Positions 45,578 through 56,446 of a DNA stretch of 64,000 bases are shown one piece after another; the stretch's first letter is position 1, and each line of letters begins with the position of its first letter. Made by a program: the position numbers and the translations under genes. The DNA is from Stemphylium vesicarium (lineage: Eukaryota; Ascomycota; Dothideomycetes; Pleosporales; Pleosporaceae). The notes below the pieces were generated by a model. That model ran no database searches and was not told the DNA's origin. It worked only from the letters and a program-made list of their open reading frames with translations. Where the stretch lies: assembly GCA_004380135.1 (NCBI GenBank), contig QXCR01000006.1:310001-374000 (forward strand). Direction: 5' to 3'.

Positions 45578-45903
45578 ATCCGCAAGCTATCTTGTATGAC
45601 GAGGAGAGAGAATGGAAGAAGCAAGTGTGTTAATGGAATTTTGTACGCCACAGTGATGGAGACGATCCTCTGATCGCGATGGACGGAAGTGGGGCTAAAC
45701 GGACGTCCGCTTTGCTTTGATTGGTGAATTGCTCCGCTTCCGTGAGTGTACCCCAACACGGGAAATTCATGAGAAGGGATAAAAGAGCAAGAAAAAATAG
45801 AGATATTGGAACATCTCAAACAGAACTCAACCGTCTCCTGCATCTTTGCAGTTCATCGATTTGTACTCCATCTTCCACGATTACTTCAAGATCATCTTCC
45901 AAA
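45578..45903. promoter_or_regulatory. Divergent promoter with CGG-N4-CCG palindrome
   Basis: The 326 nt between the Zn2Cys6 factor and the reductase hold a perfect 10-bp palindrome CGGACGTCCG at 45700-45709. An inverted pair of CGG half-sites is the classical target form of dimeric Zn2Cys6 factors. A further CGG occurs nearby (about 45684), and an inverted CCAAT box (ATTGG) lies at 45720. Control by the adjacent factor is inferred. Confidence 0.55.
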
Positions 45904-47010
45904 ATGCCCTCTACCAACCTCGCAGCCTGGATACCCTCACCTAAAGGACGCATGCAAGTAGCGGAAGCCCCTTATCCTACACCAGGACCCGGTGAGATTG
46001 TCGTCAAGAATCGTGCAGTGGCGATCAACCCTATAGACTGGGTACTGCAAGATCAAGGCACCAGTATGGCGTTTGGATGGATCAAGTACCCTTTCGTTTT
46101 TGGACATGACGTCGCTGGTGAAGTCGTCGGGGTCGGAAGCAATGTCGCACGCTTCAAGTTGGGCGACCGAGTTCTTGGTCAGGCACATAGCACCGACAAG
46201 AGGATTAACAGCGCGGCGTACGGAGCGTTCCAACTGTATACTATACTTCTGGAAAGAAATACTTCGTCGGTCCCGGACAGCTTGTCGTTCGAGTCCGCTT
46301 CCGTACTTCCTTTAGCATTTACGACTGCCACCGCAGGCCTGTTCGAAAAGGAGCAGCTTGGCTTGAGATACCCTCAAGTCAATCCCAAGCCGACTGGGAA
46401 CACTGTCCTCATATGGGGAGGCTCGACCAGCGTGGGCTGCAACGCAATCCAACTCGCAGTGGCCGCCGGATACGAGGACATCTCTACATGCTCACCAAAA
46501 AACTTCGATCTCCTGAGATCGCCTGGTGCGAGCGATGTCTTCGATTACAACGACCCTGCTGCCGTCGCCAAGATCGTCGACAAGATGGAAGGAAAGCAAT
46601 TTGCTGGCGCTATCTCGATCGGAGAGAATGCTGTGTTTCGCTGTCTGGATGTGCTAGGCAGCTGCGAGGGCGAGAAGCGTATTGCTATGGCGACCTTCCC
46701 CATCCCGTCCCAGCCAAATAGATTCGTGGTCCTGCAGATTCTCTTCAGCTTCATTACCTCGATGATCTCGATCACCATCAAATCCAAGCTGCGCGGAATC
46801 AAGACGAGCTTCATACACGGGTCGGTAGCTCATAGCCCCGTGGGAGACGCTGTGTATGGTGAGTACTTGCCAAAAGCTTTGGCGACGGAAAAGTTAAGAC
46901 CAGCTCCAGAGCCAATGGTAGTTGGGAGTGGCTTAGAGGCAGCTCAAGGCGCGCTAGATGTACAGAAGAAAGGCGTTTCGGCAAGGAAGGTGGTCGTGAG
47001 TTTGAAGTGA
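45904..47010 (+). CDS. Medium-chain dehydrogenase/reductase, trans-enoyl-reductase-like
   Basis: This is a single-exon 368-aa protein of the zinc-less MDR superfamily. The GroES-like N-terminal half has AVAINPIDWVLQDQG, FVFGHDVAGEVVGVGSNVAR and FKLGDRVLG. The Rossmann half has NTVLIWGGSTSVGCNAIQLA for NADPH binding. The ending SGLEAAQGALDVQKKGVSAR is standard for this family. Cys/His zinc ligands of true alcohol dehydrogenases are absent, as in stand-alone enoyl reductases that act with polyketide synthases. No PKS is in the window, so a catabolic or detoxifying reductase is equally possible. Divergent from the broken Zn2Cys6 factor, its likely former regulator. The ATG with A at -3 (AAAATG) was chosen over upstream in-frame non-ATG codons. 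Confidence 0.85.
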   Translation: MPSTNLAAWIPSPKGRMQVAEAPYPTPGPGEIVVKNRAVAINPIDWVLQDQGTSMAFGWIKYPFVFGHDVAGEVVGVGSNVARFKLGDRVLGQAHSTDKRINSAAYGAFQLYTILLERNTSSVPDSLSFESASVLPLAFTTATAGLFEKEQLGLRYPQVNPKPTGNTVLIWGGSTSVGCNAIQLAVAAGYEDISTCSPKNFDLLRSPGASDVFDYNDPAAVAKIVDKMEGKQFAGAISIGENAVFRCLDVLGSCEGEKRIAMATFPIPSQPNRFVVLQILFSFITSMISITIKSKLRGIKTSFIHGSVAHSPVGDAVYGEYLPKALATEKLRPAPEPMVVGSGLEAAQGALDVQKKGVSARKVVVSLK

Positions 47011-47334
47011 TGTGAAAAGGACCCATAGCCTGCTGCGACTCTCCCGAGTTTTTTTGGGCTTTATTGTCGCGTTAGTTTTAATAGAAAGCGATGTTGCTGC
47101 TCCTTAGCACGCCAAAGATTTGCACACTATTTTCTATGCAGACCTTATTAGTGCGCTCTGCGTGGAGTTGATGGTTTGGAGAGCAGAACCAGTTCTGATT
47201 CCGTCCGTTCCGCGGTTTCGGAGCTCTGTGACTGTGCCCAAGCAGTGTTAGCGCCAATCCCCAACCCCTCCGTGTACGACATACTCAACCCGTCTTTTAG
47301 CCCCCAAAGTCAGCTTTCTCAGGATGACTTCATC

Positions 47335-49166
47335 ATGTTTCTGTGCGACTTCTCCGTTTCTACGCACAATGAAGTTGCAATGGAACATGCTCGGTATCTC
47401 GAAACGCAAGCTCGCGAAGCTCGCCAAAGCCGCCGTCGACGGATCGCCTGGCATTACTGGCCCGACACGGCTGGTCTGCAACACTTTGCGGAAGCAACGC
47501 TTGGCCTAGACGAGAAAAGCCGTCCGGATATCGAAGAACATGCTCTCATTGCCTGGGGATTGGCACAAGGGGAATCAGCGACAGGTCTCAACACGAGCAT
47601 TGATGTACTACATGGAGACGGGCAGCAGCTCAGTTAGTAGTCTTCATGAGGTGTGCGGGGCGCAAGGCTGACACCACTTGAGAATGGCAGCATAACATCA
47701 ATGATGAAGATCTAGAATATATCGCTGGAGTACTTCATCTCCTCTTCCTTGCGAACAATCTGCTTACCCTGACAGACACCTACCAAAGAGCGACCATTAC
47801 GTGTATAGTATGATCTTCGTATTTATTGCTCCATCAAACCGGATCTTTCCAGCTCTTCATGAAAGGCACCCTGAAATGCTATGCTGACCAAATGCCCCAA
47901 GCTTTCTCAATACGCTGAGTGCCAACAAGGGCTGGCTACCCGGTAACTTCGACCTACGCCCCCGAACACTGTTGATTCTTCGGAAAGCTGGACTCTCTGA
48001 CTTGATTCTCGCAACAATATTCTCCAAACACTATACTTGGGCCAAGATGGGGAATCAGCGGTCTTTGTATCGCAATGAAGAGGGTAAATTTGCATCTTTT
48101 GGTGGGTATCGAACGCTCTCGCAAAATGCTTGTGCGCTGAATTGAGTTATTAGGAATGTGCTATCAATTCCGCAATGGGTTTAATACAGGAGTAAGCTTT
48201 GTTCAACATGTCCTCGATGCAGGCGCGAGCACTTATTTCTGTATCAATTACCCGAACTCCGCGATGATTCGGCTCAAGACCATTGTCCGGGAAAACCCTC
48301 TTCTAGCACATCGCGCCTTTTTGATCGATTCTCTGGTAGCTCATGACAGCTCAAAGCGGTGGCAAGATGATATAGGTCACTATCGGGCTCTTCTTCGGGG
48401 TTACGTACGTGTGCCTAATCCTTTTGATGCCCGGTTGGCTCATTCATCAACAGGAAACTTCGTACGATGAGCATCTCAGTGATTTCAAACAAGCAACGAA
48501 GCAGCTAAACAGTCTTTCCCGTAACTGGCTTACCCTTGAGCAGGACATTCAAGACTTCGGAGCACAGCTTCGCTTTCTACGCGACTCTTACACCAAATGG
48601 AGGGAAGCGGCGGGAAGCCCAGGAGCACTATGGGTGTTTGATCAGGTTGACACAGGCGAATCGTTCGATATGTTGATATCGCAGTGCGACACATGCATCA
48701 GATGGACACGTGGGTACTATGATAGAACGAACCTTCGCATCAATCTGGTAATAGTCCTACCGCACTCCTACTGATCGCTTCTGACATAACAATCTAGCTC
48801 TTCCATCTCTCCAACCAACGCGAATCGCAAACAAATACTGAGATTGCTGAGTCCACAGAGAAGGTAGCTATTCAAACCCAGCGTGATTCCGCATCCATGA
48901 TCACGATCGCTGCTGTTACGATGCTCTTCTTGCCTGGAACTTTTATTTCTGCGATTCTGAGCACTACGTTCTTCGAATTCGGGGATGACGGATTGCGTGT
49001 TTCGACCAGATGGTGGATACTTTTAGCTGCTGCGATACCATTGACAATCGTTGTATTTGCTGTGTGGCTGGGCTGGCGGCGGTATTTGAGGGACAAGGCT
49101 GAAGCACGCGCAAAAGCTAGATCTGAATCTCAACGTATACAGCATCAGCAAGAACATCAGGATTGA
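47335..49166 (+). CDS. CorA-like two-TM fungal membrane protein, uncharacterised
   Basis: Exons 47335-47632, 47683-47800, 47902-48101, 48154-48404, 48454-48747 and 48798-49166 give 509 aa; introns are 50, 101, 52, 49 and 50 nt. Family-like blocks are DEDLEYIAGVLHLLFLANNL, FDLRPRTLLILRKAGLSDL, HYTWAKMGNQ, YQFRNGFNTGVSFVQ and LLFHLSNQRESQTNTEIAES. Two C-terminal membrane helices follow (ITIAAVTMLFLPGTFISAIL and WWILLAAAIPLTIVVFAVW), then a basic coiled tail. This long-soluble-plus-two-helix layout resembles CorA-type channels and is common among Pleosporales hypotheticals. The same frame is open and coding-like upstream to about 47176 but has no ATG there, so the true start is uncertain. The donor at 47801 (GTGTAT) is also weak. 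Confidence 0.65.
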
Positions 49167-51268
49167 TGGTTCATTGCGAGCATGGGAACGAGGATCGGAA
49201 AGGAATAGTGGCAGAAGATAGGACCTCTTGTCTTCCAAACTCCTGCTAGACTTGTAGTCGCGTTTAAGAGAAGGAGATATGAGATTCTTTTGCAACGTCG
49301 TTCGCTACTAAGCTATCCATCGCAACGTTGCCATGCAATCGCCCAAAGATTTGCTTCGCAAGACATGAAACGGTGCCATTTCCATTTTGAGTCGTAGTAA
49401 AAGAAAGAAAAAGGCAGATACAAACACTCATGTCTCTGTCATGCCCAAGTTTACTTCAGGAACCGGGAAAGCCGACGAAGAACATGTCCTGGTAGAAGCG
49501 AACTTTTACAAAGACCGAAAAAGAAAAAAGAAACATGGCGATGATGAGTGCGCTATTTAGATTGTGGTGTTCCAGGTAGTAAAGAAAAAGAAGATTTTAA
49601 ATAGAAAGTGTTGAGCATCCAGGCAGGTCATGTAAGTAGTTGGTCTTCATTGTGAAAAAAAAGGGCGTGTAAGAAGGTATCATGAAGCTTCTAGTACATC
49701 TCTGGGCTATGATATACATGTGAGTGTCGGAAAGGTGTTTTTTCTTTCATTCTCTGAACGATCAAAACTCATGGTGATCCCAGTTGAAGAGTTTGGTAAA
49801 GTACCAGCTTTATGAATTGTTGATTGTCATAGTATCAAAAAAAGGGAGAGAAAGCCCTATGCGGAGTGCCGAAATCGTTCTTGAGTGAAATCTTTCTGAG
49901 TATTGCAGCAAAGAGGAAGGACCTGGTGCGTCGAGAGGTATTTATGCAGTCCGCGAAAGGCCCGTGCTGCATTCGAGAATAATAGTCCAATGCATGGGAT
50001 CATGAAGTAGAAATTTTCATTTGTGTATCTTTGAATATCCAATGGCAGGACAGAAAGATACTGTAGAGAATGAAAGACATCCAGGACGGGCGAAAGTCAT
50101 ACTTGTTGAGAAGACGACTTTAAGAAGAAGGCCTAGAGCGGCAAACATATCGCGATCCCCAATCGATGTTAGTAATTTTGGATTGGTTCATAGCTTTTGA
50201 GTAAGAAACAAAGAAAGAGATAGAAATGGAGGTTGAAAGCCTTAGACACTTCCACAGCCCACAGACCTCACACGTTGCAGTGACTCTCGGGTTTCGAGCC
50301 ATCCGTTTGCGTTTCTTGCCTTTCGGGAACGTGTGATATTTCTATAAATCGCAAACGGAGCCGGCCCACCCATGTAGTGACCTAGATGTTCTTTAGAGCA
50401 ATCTACTCGACGAATAGATGATTTAGATCTGCCAAAAAAGAAAGCCCATGATGCCATTCCAAGTGCATTTAATGCAAGGGCGAGAAACACATGACGAGGC
50501 TTTCGGCCTACTTCTGTCGGATTTTTGGAATTCGACAGGGCGAACGGACATCTCCATCGGACTTGTTGTTGTCAAGAGGTACCGCCGAGACATGCGGATT
50601 TCCACCACTCTTTTTTGTCACCCAGATCATTAAACCAACAAGTTGGTAACCAGCCAGCGGCCATCACGCCTCAAAATCCCCTGCGACTTAGATGAGCCCA
50701 CGGAAGTGTCTCAGATACATGCTCTGGTTCCTTTAAGTTTTCGCCATCTCTGTTCCGTCCATCTCGTCCCCAGCGGAAACGAGACATGAAGTTTTCAAAG
50801 CGTCTTTTCGTGAATGATGCTTTTTGGGAGATGCCGGAGCGCCATTACTTTGGCTACATCTGGGTTGAATTTTAATTTTGCAAAGATGGAGAGAGAACAC
50901 ATCGCCTTGGACGTGCGCTTTTTTTTCCCTCCAGGACCAACAGGTTTTAATGAAGATGGAGAAATGAGGGAGCAAAATGTGGGGTTTATGTACTCAGGGG
51001 GCAGAGCCAAGTATCCAATAGTCAAGCCCGAAGACCCGTAGGGCGAAAAAAAAACGAGATGAACCCTCTCCCAATGATGAGTAGTAGACACTGAAATTTG
51101 ATTTCGGCAATGTAGCCATATAAAACCGAAGCCTCCTAGACAAGCCCAACATTCAAAAATGTGGGGGATTTGACCTAGATAGCCAGCTAGATGCTATGAG
51201 ATCCACCTCCCTCCCATATACGCCCAAAACGCCATCTATGCAACACGTTTTATACACATTGACCCAAT
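49167..51268. other. Convergent intergenic, no gene recognised
   Basis: This is about 2.1 kb of AT-richer DNA between convergent genes. It contains several short A-runs and small open frames (up to about 98 codons) without domain signals. I see nothing else. Confidence 0.5.
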
Positions 51269-54071
51269 CTATCCACTGCCCAGTCTCTCGCCCGCGCGAT
51301 TCAGTATGTCAGCCGTCTTTTTGATGGCACTCGCCGCAGCCTTCCAATCTTTCTTCTCGATTGCGTCCCGTGCGAAAGGGAAGACGCTAGCTTCGAGACC
51401 GTTGTTTGCATCGGGTGCGAAGATGATGTGCTTAAATTGGTCGCGGCCTGGTAGCTGGAGGGATAACTTAGCAGGAGATCTTGTGTGAAAAGAAGATATG
51501 AGGAAGAACTTACGCCATGTGCACCCTTGTCGTCCTTGTCGTGTGCAACATCAAGCAGATCGGTTTCAAATCTAGCAATCTTGCCGTTGTGTCCCACTCT
51601 CTGCATCGTGACGCCACTTGATTCGAAGCCACCGGTGGCGTAGACTTGGTTGTACCAGCCTTGTTCCCATCTACTGAACACCTCCGCCTTCTTCTTGAAC
51701 ATGCTGAGTGAGTCGACCAGCGGCTGGAATATCTCAATGTCGTACTCCGCACCGCCAGCAGACTTTTCTGTCCAGTCCAGCAACTTCTGACCTTCTTCTT
51801 GTAGGCTGCGCGCGTAGTCATCAATCTTCATGGGCATGATGGGCTCCTGGGCGAGCTCCAGGATGAGGAGGACCCAAAGTTGGGTCAAGAGGGCGTGGTA
51901 GGAGAACGACGGGTCGATGTATTTTCGCATCCATGACAGTGTTTCGTAGCAGCTGTGAGAGATCGGGTTGGATGATGCGTGGCTATCGGTGGAGCTCGTG
52001 AAGCCAAAGTCGAGCGAGGAAGTGCCGACGATGGACTGGAAGGCCACATAGTCGCTTCCAGCACCCAGATTACCAATCTTGCTGTCCGAAGTGTCCCAAA
52101 GCTCCTTCAGAGTCTTGTTCTCGTGAGGGTCGTCAAGACGGTCTAGGACGCGGGTCCAGGCGTGTTGAAAGATGGGAGAGCCATTGGCCCAAAGTTTGTT
52201 GCCTGTTACACCCACGTCGACATTGAGATAGGCAATAGCGGTTTCGCGAAGAGCTTCGACATTCGCTTCGACATGCTCTGTAGAACCAATTCGGTTGTAC
52301 TCGCCGGCGTCCCAGGATGCGAACTCAATGGTGCGTAGGGGCCGCCATCCCTGAGCACGAAGCTCACCTAGTACGCGTACTACTTCGAGCATCACGGCGG
52401 TGCCAGAGCCAGGATCAGCCGCGCCAAAGCACCATGAATCACGGTGGTTTCCGACGATGATTTTTCTGTTAGGGTCTTCTGTACCCTTGAAGGAACCAAA
52501 AACGTTGGTGATGCGCTGCTGTTCCACTTCATCCTGATCATTCTGCAGAAAAACTTTGGGAGAGGTGTCAGGATGACCAGAGTACCACTTATCGCCTACG
52601 TCGGGTACCCCGCCGACCCATTCCTCAGGAAGCGCTTCGCCCGATCCCTTCAGTGAATTTAACAGCTTTTGAGCATCCTTCCATGACAGCGGTAAACTCG
52701 GAATCTTTGGTAGGGCGGGGTTCTTGTCCCTGGACATGCGCTCCTGCTTCTGCAAACTCGGCTTTCCAGGTGTAAGCACATCTCCCATGATCATGTTTGT
52801 TTGTGCGACGGAGCCTCGATGGACACTGTCACCAGGTCTCCATTTGCCGTCGGGCCAAGGGTTGCCCTTCTTGAACCCATCGTCTACTGGGTCTGAATAT
52901 ACCAGCACACCGGCAACACCAGCAGCCTGTGCAGCCTTGATTTTCATTGCCAGATCTGGTTGTGTGCCGTAGTACCGACAGAGGGCGATTGCGCCCTGTA
53001 CGTCCACCTCGCTGTCCCACAAGCGCTTGAAGTCTTTCGCATGACAGTAGTTGACGTAGATGAGAGGCCCAGTGGCATTTCCCGTCGCAGATAAGCCGTG
53101 ATACGCGGGTGTCTGCGCCTTGGCTGGGTTGAAAACGGATGGCTCTTCGAGTTTCGCCTCCCATTTCTTTTCAGGTGGATCGACGATTGCGACCTTTCGG
53201 CCGCCCTTTTTCGCGTAGTTCATGTATACATAGTACCTGTTCAAGTCAGCATGTCTTCAGTCGTCACTTCCAAATATCCGACATACTCATCATGTGTATA
53301 TGTATCCATATGCGCGTCCTTGAATTTGCCCTCGATCCACTGTCCCAGCACATAGCTCCCCTCGGTACCTCCAATGTGATCGTAGCTCGTAATGTACTCC
53401 AGATTTTTCTCAATGCGCCAGCTCTCGACGCTTTGCAGAGCCGTCTGACGCACCCACTCGGGGTTGAAGGGCGTGCCGAATCCACCTCCCATGGGCACCA
53501 CCTCGCTGACAACCAAGAAGTAGACCAGTATTATAATGACTATGAGACCGAACAATCGCGCGACAATCGCCCAGCCCGGCCGGTACTCTTCGGGGATTGT
53601 AGGTATATGATCGGTGATGGCACTGAAGTTCGGACGCCACGATGGCCAGGGTATTCGGGGGAGATTCCAACTCGAGAGCGAATGTCTTATGCTGTAGAAG
53701 CGTTTCGAAAAGCGGTTCCGACTTCGATTCCTCCTCGACCTCCCTTCCTCTACTGCTTCCGGGTCCAGTATCTCCATCTCCTCCATTGTCTGCCGCAGGT
53801 CCTCATCCTGGCTCTCCCGCACCGGACTGCCGAGTTCGGAATCGCCATCGTCTACTGATTGTACTGATGGCGCCTGATAGTACCCGTTGCGCCTCCGCGG
53901 ATCGGATTGGATCTGGACATCCGGGCTCAGGAGGCCCTGCCGCTCGGCGTCGTCGCTGATCTCATTGGGTCCTAGGCGTGCCGGCGCATTGCGCGAGGAT
54001 GTTGCCTCGTCGTATGTGGGAATGGGTGGTGGTGAAGGCTCGCGAACGTAGCCGTGTTTTTCGTCGCTCAT
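51269..54071 (-). CDS. Tre2/Vps70-like M28 peptidase homologue (glutamate carboxypeptidase II family)
   Basis: This is a type II membrane protein of the transferrin-receptor/GCPII family; yeast relatives Tre1/Tre2 and Vps70 act in ubiquitin-dependent vacuolar sorting. Exons 54071-53287, 53236-51514 and 51454-51269 give 897 aa; introns are 50 and 59 nt. Residues 1-165 are a cytosolic disordered region beginning MSDEKHGYVREPSPPPIPTY, which contains a PPPIPTY (PY-like) motif. One TM helix lies at about 170-190 (LFGLIVIIILVYFLVV). A PA domain follows (IKAAQAAGVAGVLVYSDP), then the M28 fold: GNHRDSW and AADPGSGTA (zinc ligands), YLNVDVGV, and SHSCYET. The catalytic-base position reads SWDAGEYNRIGS instead of SWDAEE, so the first Glu is Gly. 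A helical dimerisation domain ends the protein. Confidence 0.9.
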
Positions 54072-54531
54072 GGCGAGCTAACAGGGACAATCGTCCTGGT
54101 GGTACGGGTGCTGCGCAATGTGTTGGTAGGGGATGGTCGCCCGCCACGGCGAGTGGTCCGCGTGAGTGGTGCAGGTGGGTAAGATCGGCTATCGATTACG
54201 CATGTACATGTTGAAATGGTATAAGGAGCGACGGTTGGTATATCAATACACGTGAGAAAGTAAGGGAAGGGGGGCAAAGTTTCGTCTGGATGTTGCGGCA
54301 AGACGATGGCAGATGCGTCTGGAGATAGCGGAGCGGATCACCCGTCGCCGAGTCCCTGTCCGCAGTCCCAAGATCTTGGTATTTGAAACAATACGAATAC
54401 GCTCCTCGCCCACTCCACCGCAGCAAGCGTTTGAGCCTCAGATGCGTTTCTTTTCCACGTCGCACGACGTCTGAAACACTCTGTCTCGATTGATATTTCA
54501 TTGCATGCTTTACACTTCAGCATCAAGACGT
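54072..54531. other. Intergenic, upstream of Tre2-like gene and 3' flank of SDR
   Basis: This is a 460-nt spacer between two minus-strand genes: the promoter of the Tre2-like gene. No gene is supported. Confidence 0.5.
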
Positions 54532-55513
54532 CTACATGCCCCTACCACCGGTGACCTTGATTGTCTCTCCGTTGACATAGCTGAACAGCGGACTCGCGAC
54601 AGCCAATACCGCGCTCGCCGCCTCCGTCGCGGTACCTGCCCTTCGCAGCGGGATATCCATATGTTGCTGGCCCTCTGCAGCGCTTCCCTTCTGGGCCTGC
54701 GGTATGCCTAGCGCCACCTTCTCGCCATCGGGTGTCGTAATGAACGCGCCAGCTTCTTTCGCTGCCGTCAATCGCGTTTGAATGTGTCCGAAAGCGACCG
54801 TGTTCGAGCGTACGCCGAATTGTGGGCCCCATCTGGATACATGTTAGGAAGATTGATGAGCTGAGGGTGGTGGAAAGAACTAACTCTTTCGCAATCGTCT
54901 TAGTCATGCCCTGCACACCAGCCTTTGCGAGCGCATAGTTGATCTGCCCAGCGTTTCCATTTACACCGCTCGTGCTCGAGATGTTGATGATGTTCCGCGG
55001 CTCGCCGTCCTTGACGCGGAAGTATGGCGCTGCTGCGCGAACAATCTTGAATGGTGCTGTCGCATGCAGGTCGACAATGGTGTGCCATTGCTTGTCCGTC
55101 ATCTTGTGGATGACTCCATCCCAAGTGTAGCCAGCATTGTTGACGATGATGTGGATCTTGCCGGCGCCAAACTCGGCGGCCTTGGAAATCAGTGTCTTGA
55201 TGTAGGCATCGTCGAGCACATCGCCCACTACCGCGATTGCGCTGCCGCCAGACTGGTTGATCTCGGAAACGACTGATTCTGCCTTTTCTGCGCCGTTTCA
55301 GCAGAGGCTCATGCATACCCGATATGCTCCAATTAACTTACTGGCATCGACATCAGCAACGACCACCTTCGCGCCCTCCTTCGCGAATAGCTTTGCAGCT
55401 TCAGCACCAATTCCCTGGCCAGAGCCAGTAATAATCGCAGTCTGGCCAGCCAACATACCCTTAGGGTAGTTGAGGTGGCCAGCGATTTGCTCGACGCGCT
55501 TGGAGGAAGACAT
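54532..55513 (-). CDS. Short-chain dehydrogenase/reductase (FabG-like)
   Basis: This is an NAD(P)-dependent oxidoreductase of the classical SDR family. Exons 55513-55342, 55287-54885 and 54832-54532 give 291 aa; introns are 54 and 52 nt. The cofactor motif is TAIITGSGQGIGAEAAKLF, followed by VVVADVDA, the structural NNAG (IHIIVNNAGYTWDG), and the catalytic Ser-Tyr-Lys set in NISSTSGVNGNAGQINYALA plus KAG. The C-terminal segment SPLFSYVNGETIKVTGGRGM is typical of FabG-like 3-oxoacyl reductases. The substrate is not predictable; a mitochondrial or peroxisomal 3-oxoacyl reductase and a secondary-metabolism ketoreductase are both possible. The start is the ATG opening MSSSKRVEQ; a longer upstream in-frame ATG exists (MFLFATRILVLLK) and could give an N-terminal targeting extension. 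Confidence 0.88.
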
Positions 55514-56446
55514 TTTTAGCAATACTAGTATCCTTGTAGCAAAGAGAAACAAACTTTAAAAAAGCAGCGCTCGAAAACAGGAAGGGATTTTGAGAGTTTA
55601 TGGCAGCTAATTGTCTAGAAATGCGGAGTAGCCCAACCGTAGAGGCCGACATCATCACCTCGACATGCCGAGGTTCATCGCACTAGCGTGTTCCGGGGAC
55701 GCGCTTGCCTTTCGGCTGACTCGACTGCAGCCAGGCGCATCTTCCCGCTATCGCATCTATTGTGTCGAAAGCGATTCCACAGAGAATCATGTTATCTGGC
55801 GTGCCTCCATAGAATCCCGTTTTTAAGCGACCCTCTTCATCTAAGCACTAGAAGTACTTCTTTACAAGACAAACATCGCGAAACTCTAGGAGAATCGCTA
55901 GCGCGACAATAGCTATATCATCTTCGATTGACGCAAAGCTTTTGGAACATGGACGCACATCAACCGGATATTTTAGGGTGGGACGCACTTTCCACAATGC
56001 TACTTCTCGTTGCTCAGAGAAGCATGTGTGCGTCGAGAACCACCTTTAGTAGTGTCTTGAAACATCCAACCCCCTGTGACTGAAAAATGAAGGGATTTCT
56101 AGGAGAGCAAGCCATGCGTTTGGTCCATGAGCTTCTTCGGTCTGTTTCTACAAAGTAACAGCGTTACTCCAGGCCATGGCAGAATAGGTGAACATATTCA
56201 GCATGTTCTGGATTTATCGGGCAGAAGATATGTATATGATGAGCAACTTTTTGAATGCTAGCAAGCCGAGCATGAATTCTTCGGAATTACATTTCGGTGC
56301 TTTATGATTGATGAGAAGTAAGAAGAAGAAGAGGAAGAGGAAGAGCTGTCTGCCAGAAGTTCTTATACTCCGCGGCCATATCCGTCGATAAAAGAACGAA
56401 AAGGCTAATCGACATGCTCTCATATCTTTCGCTTATCACTGACAAC
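55514..56446. other. Intergenic, SDR promoter and 3' flank of adenylating enzyme
   Basis: This is about 0.9 kb with no supported gene. A purine-rich stretch (agaagaagaggaag) lies near 56325-56345. Confidence 0.5.

Noticed and set aside
53237..53286. Shorter 31-nt intron (GTGACG donor) in the Tre2-like gene
   Set aside because: Too short and out of phase; the 50-nt intron with GTATGT donor restores the expected HDEYYVYMNY.
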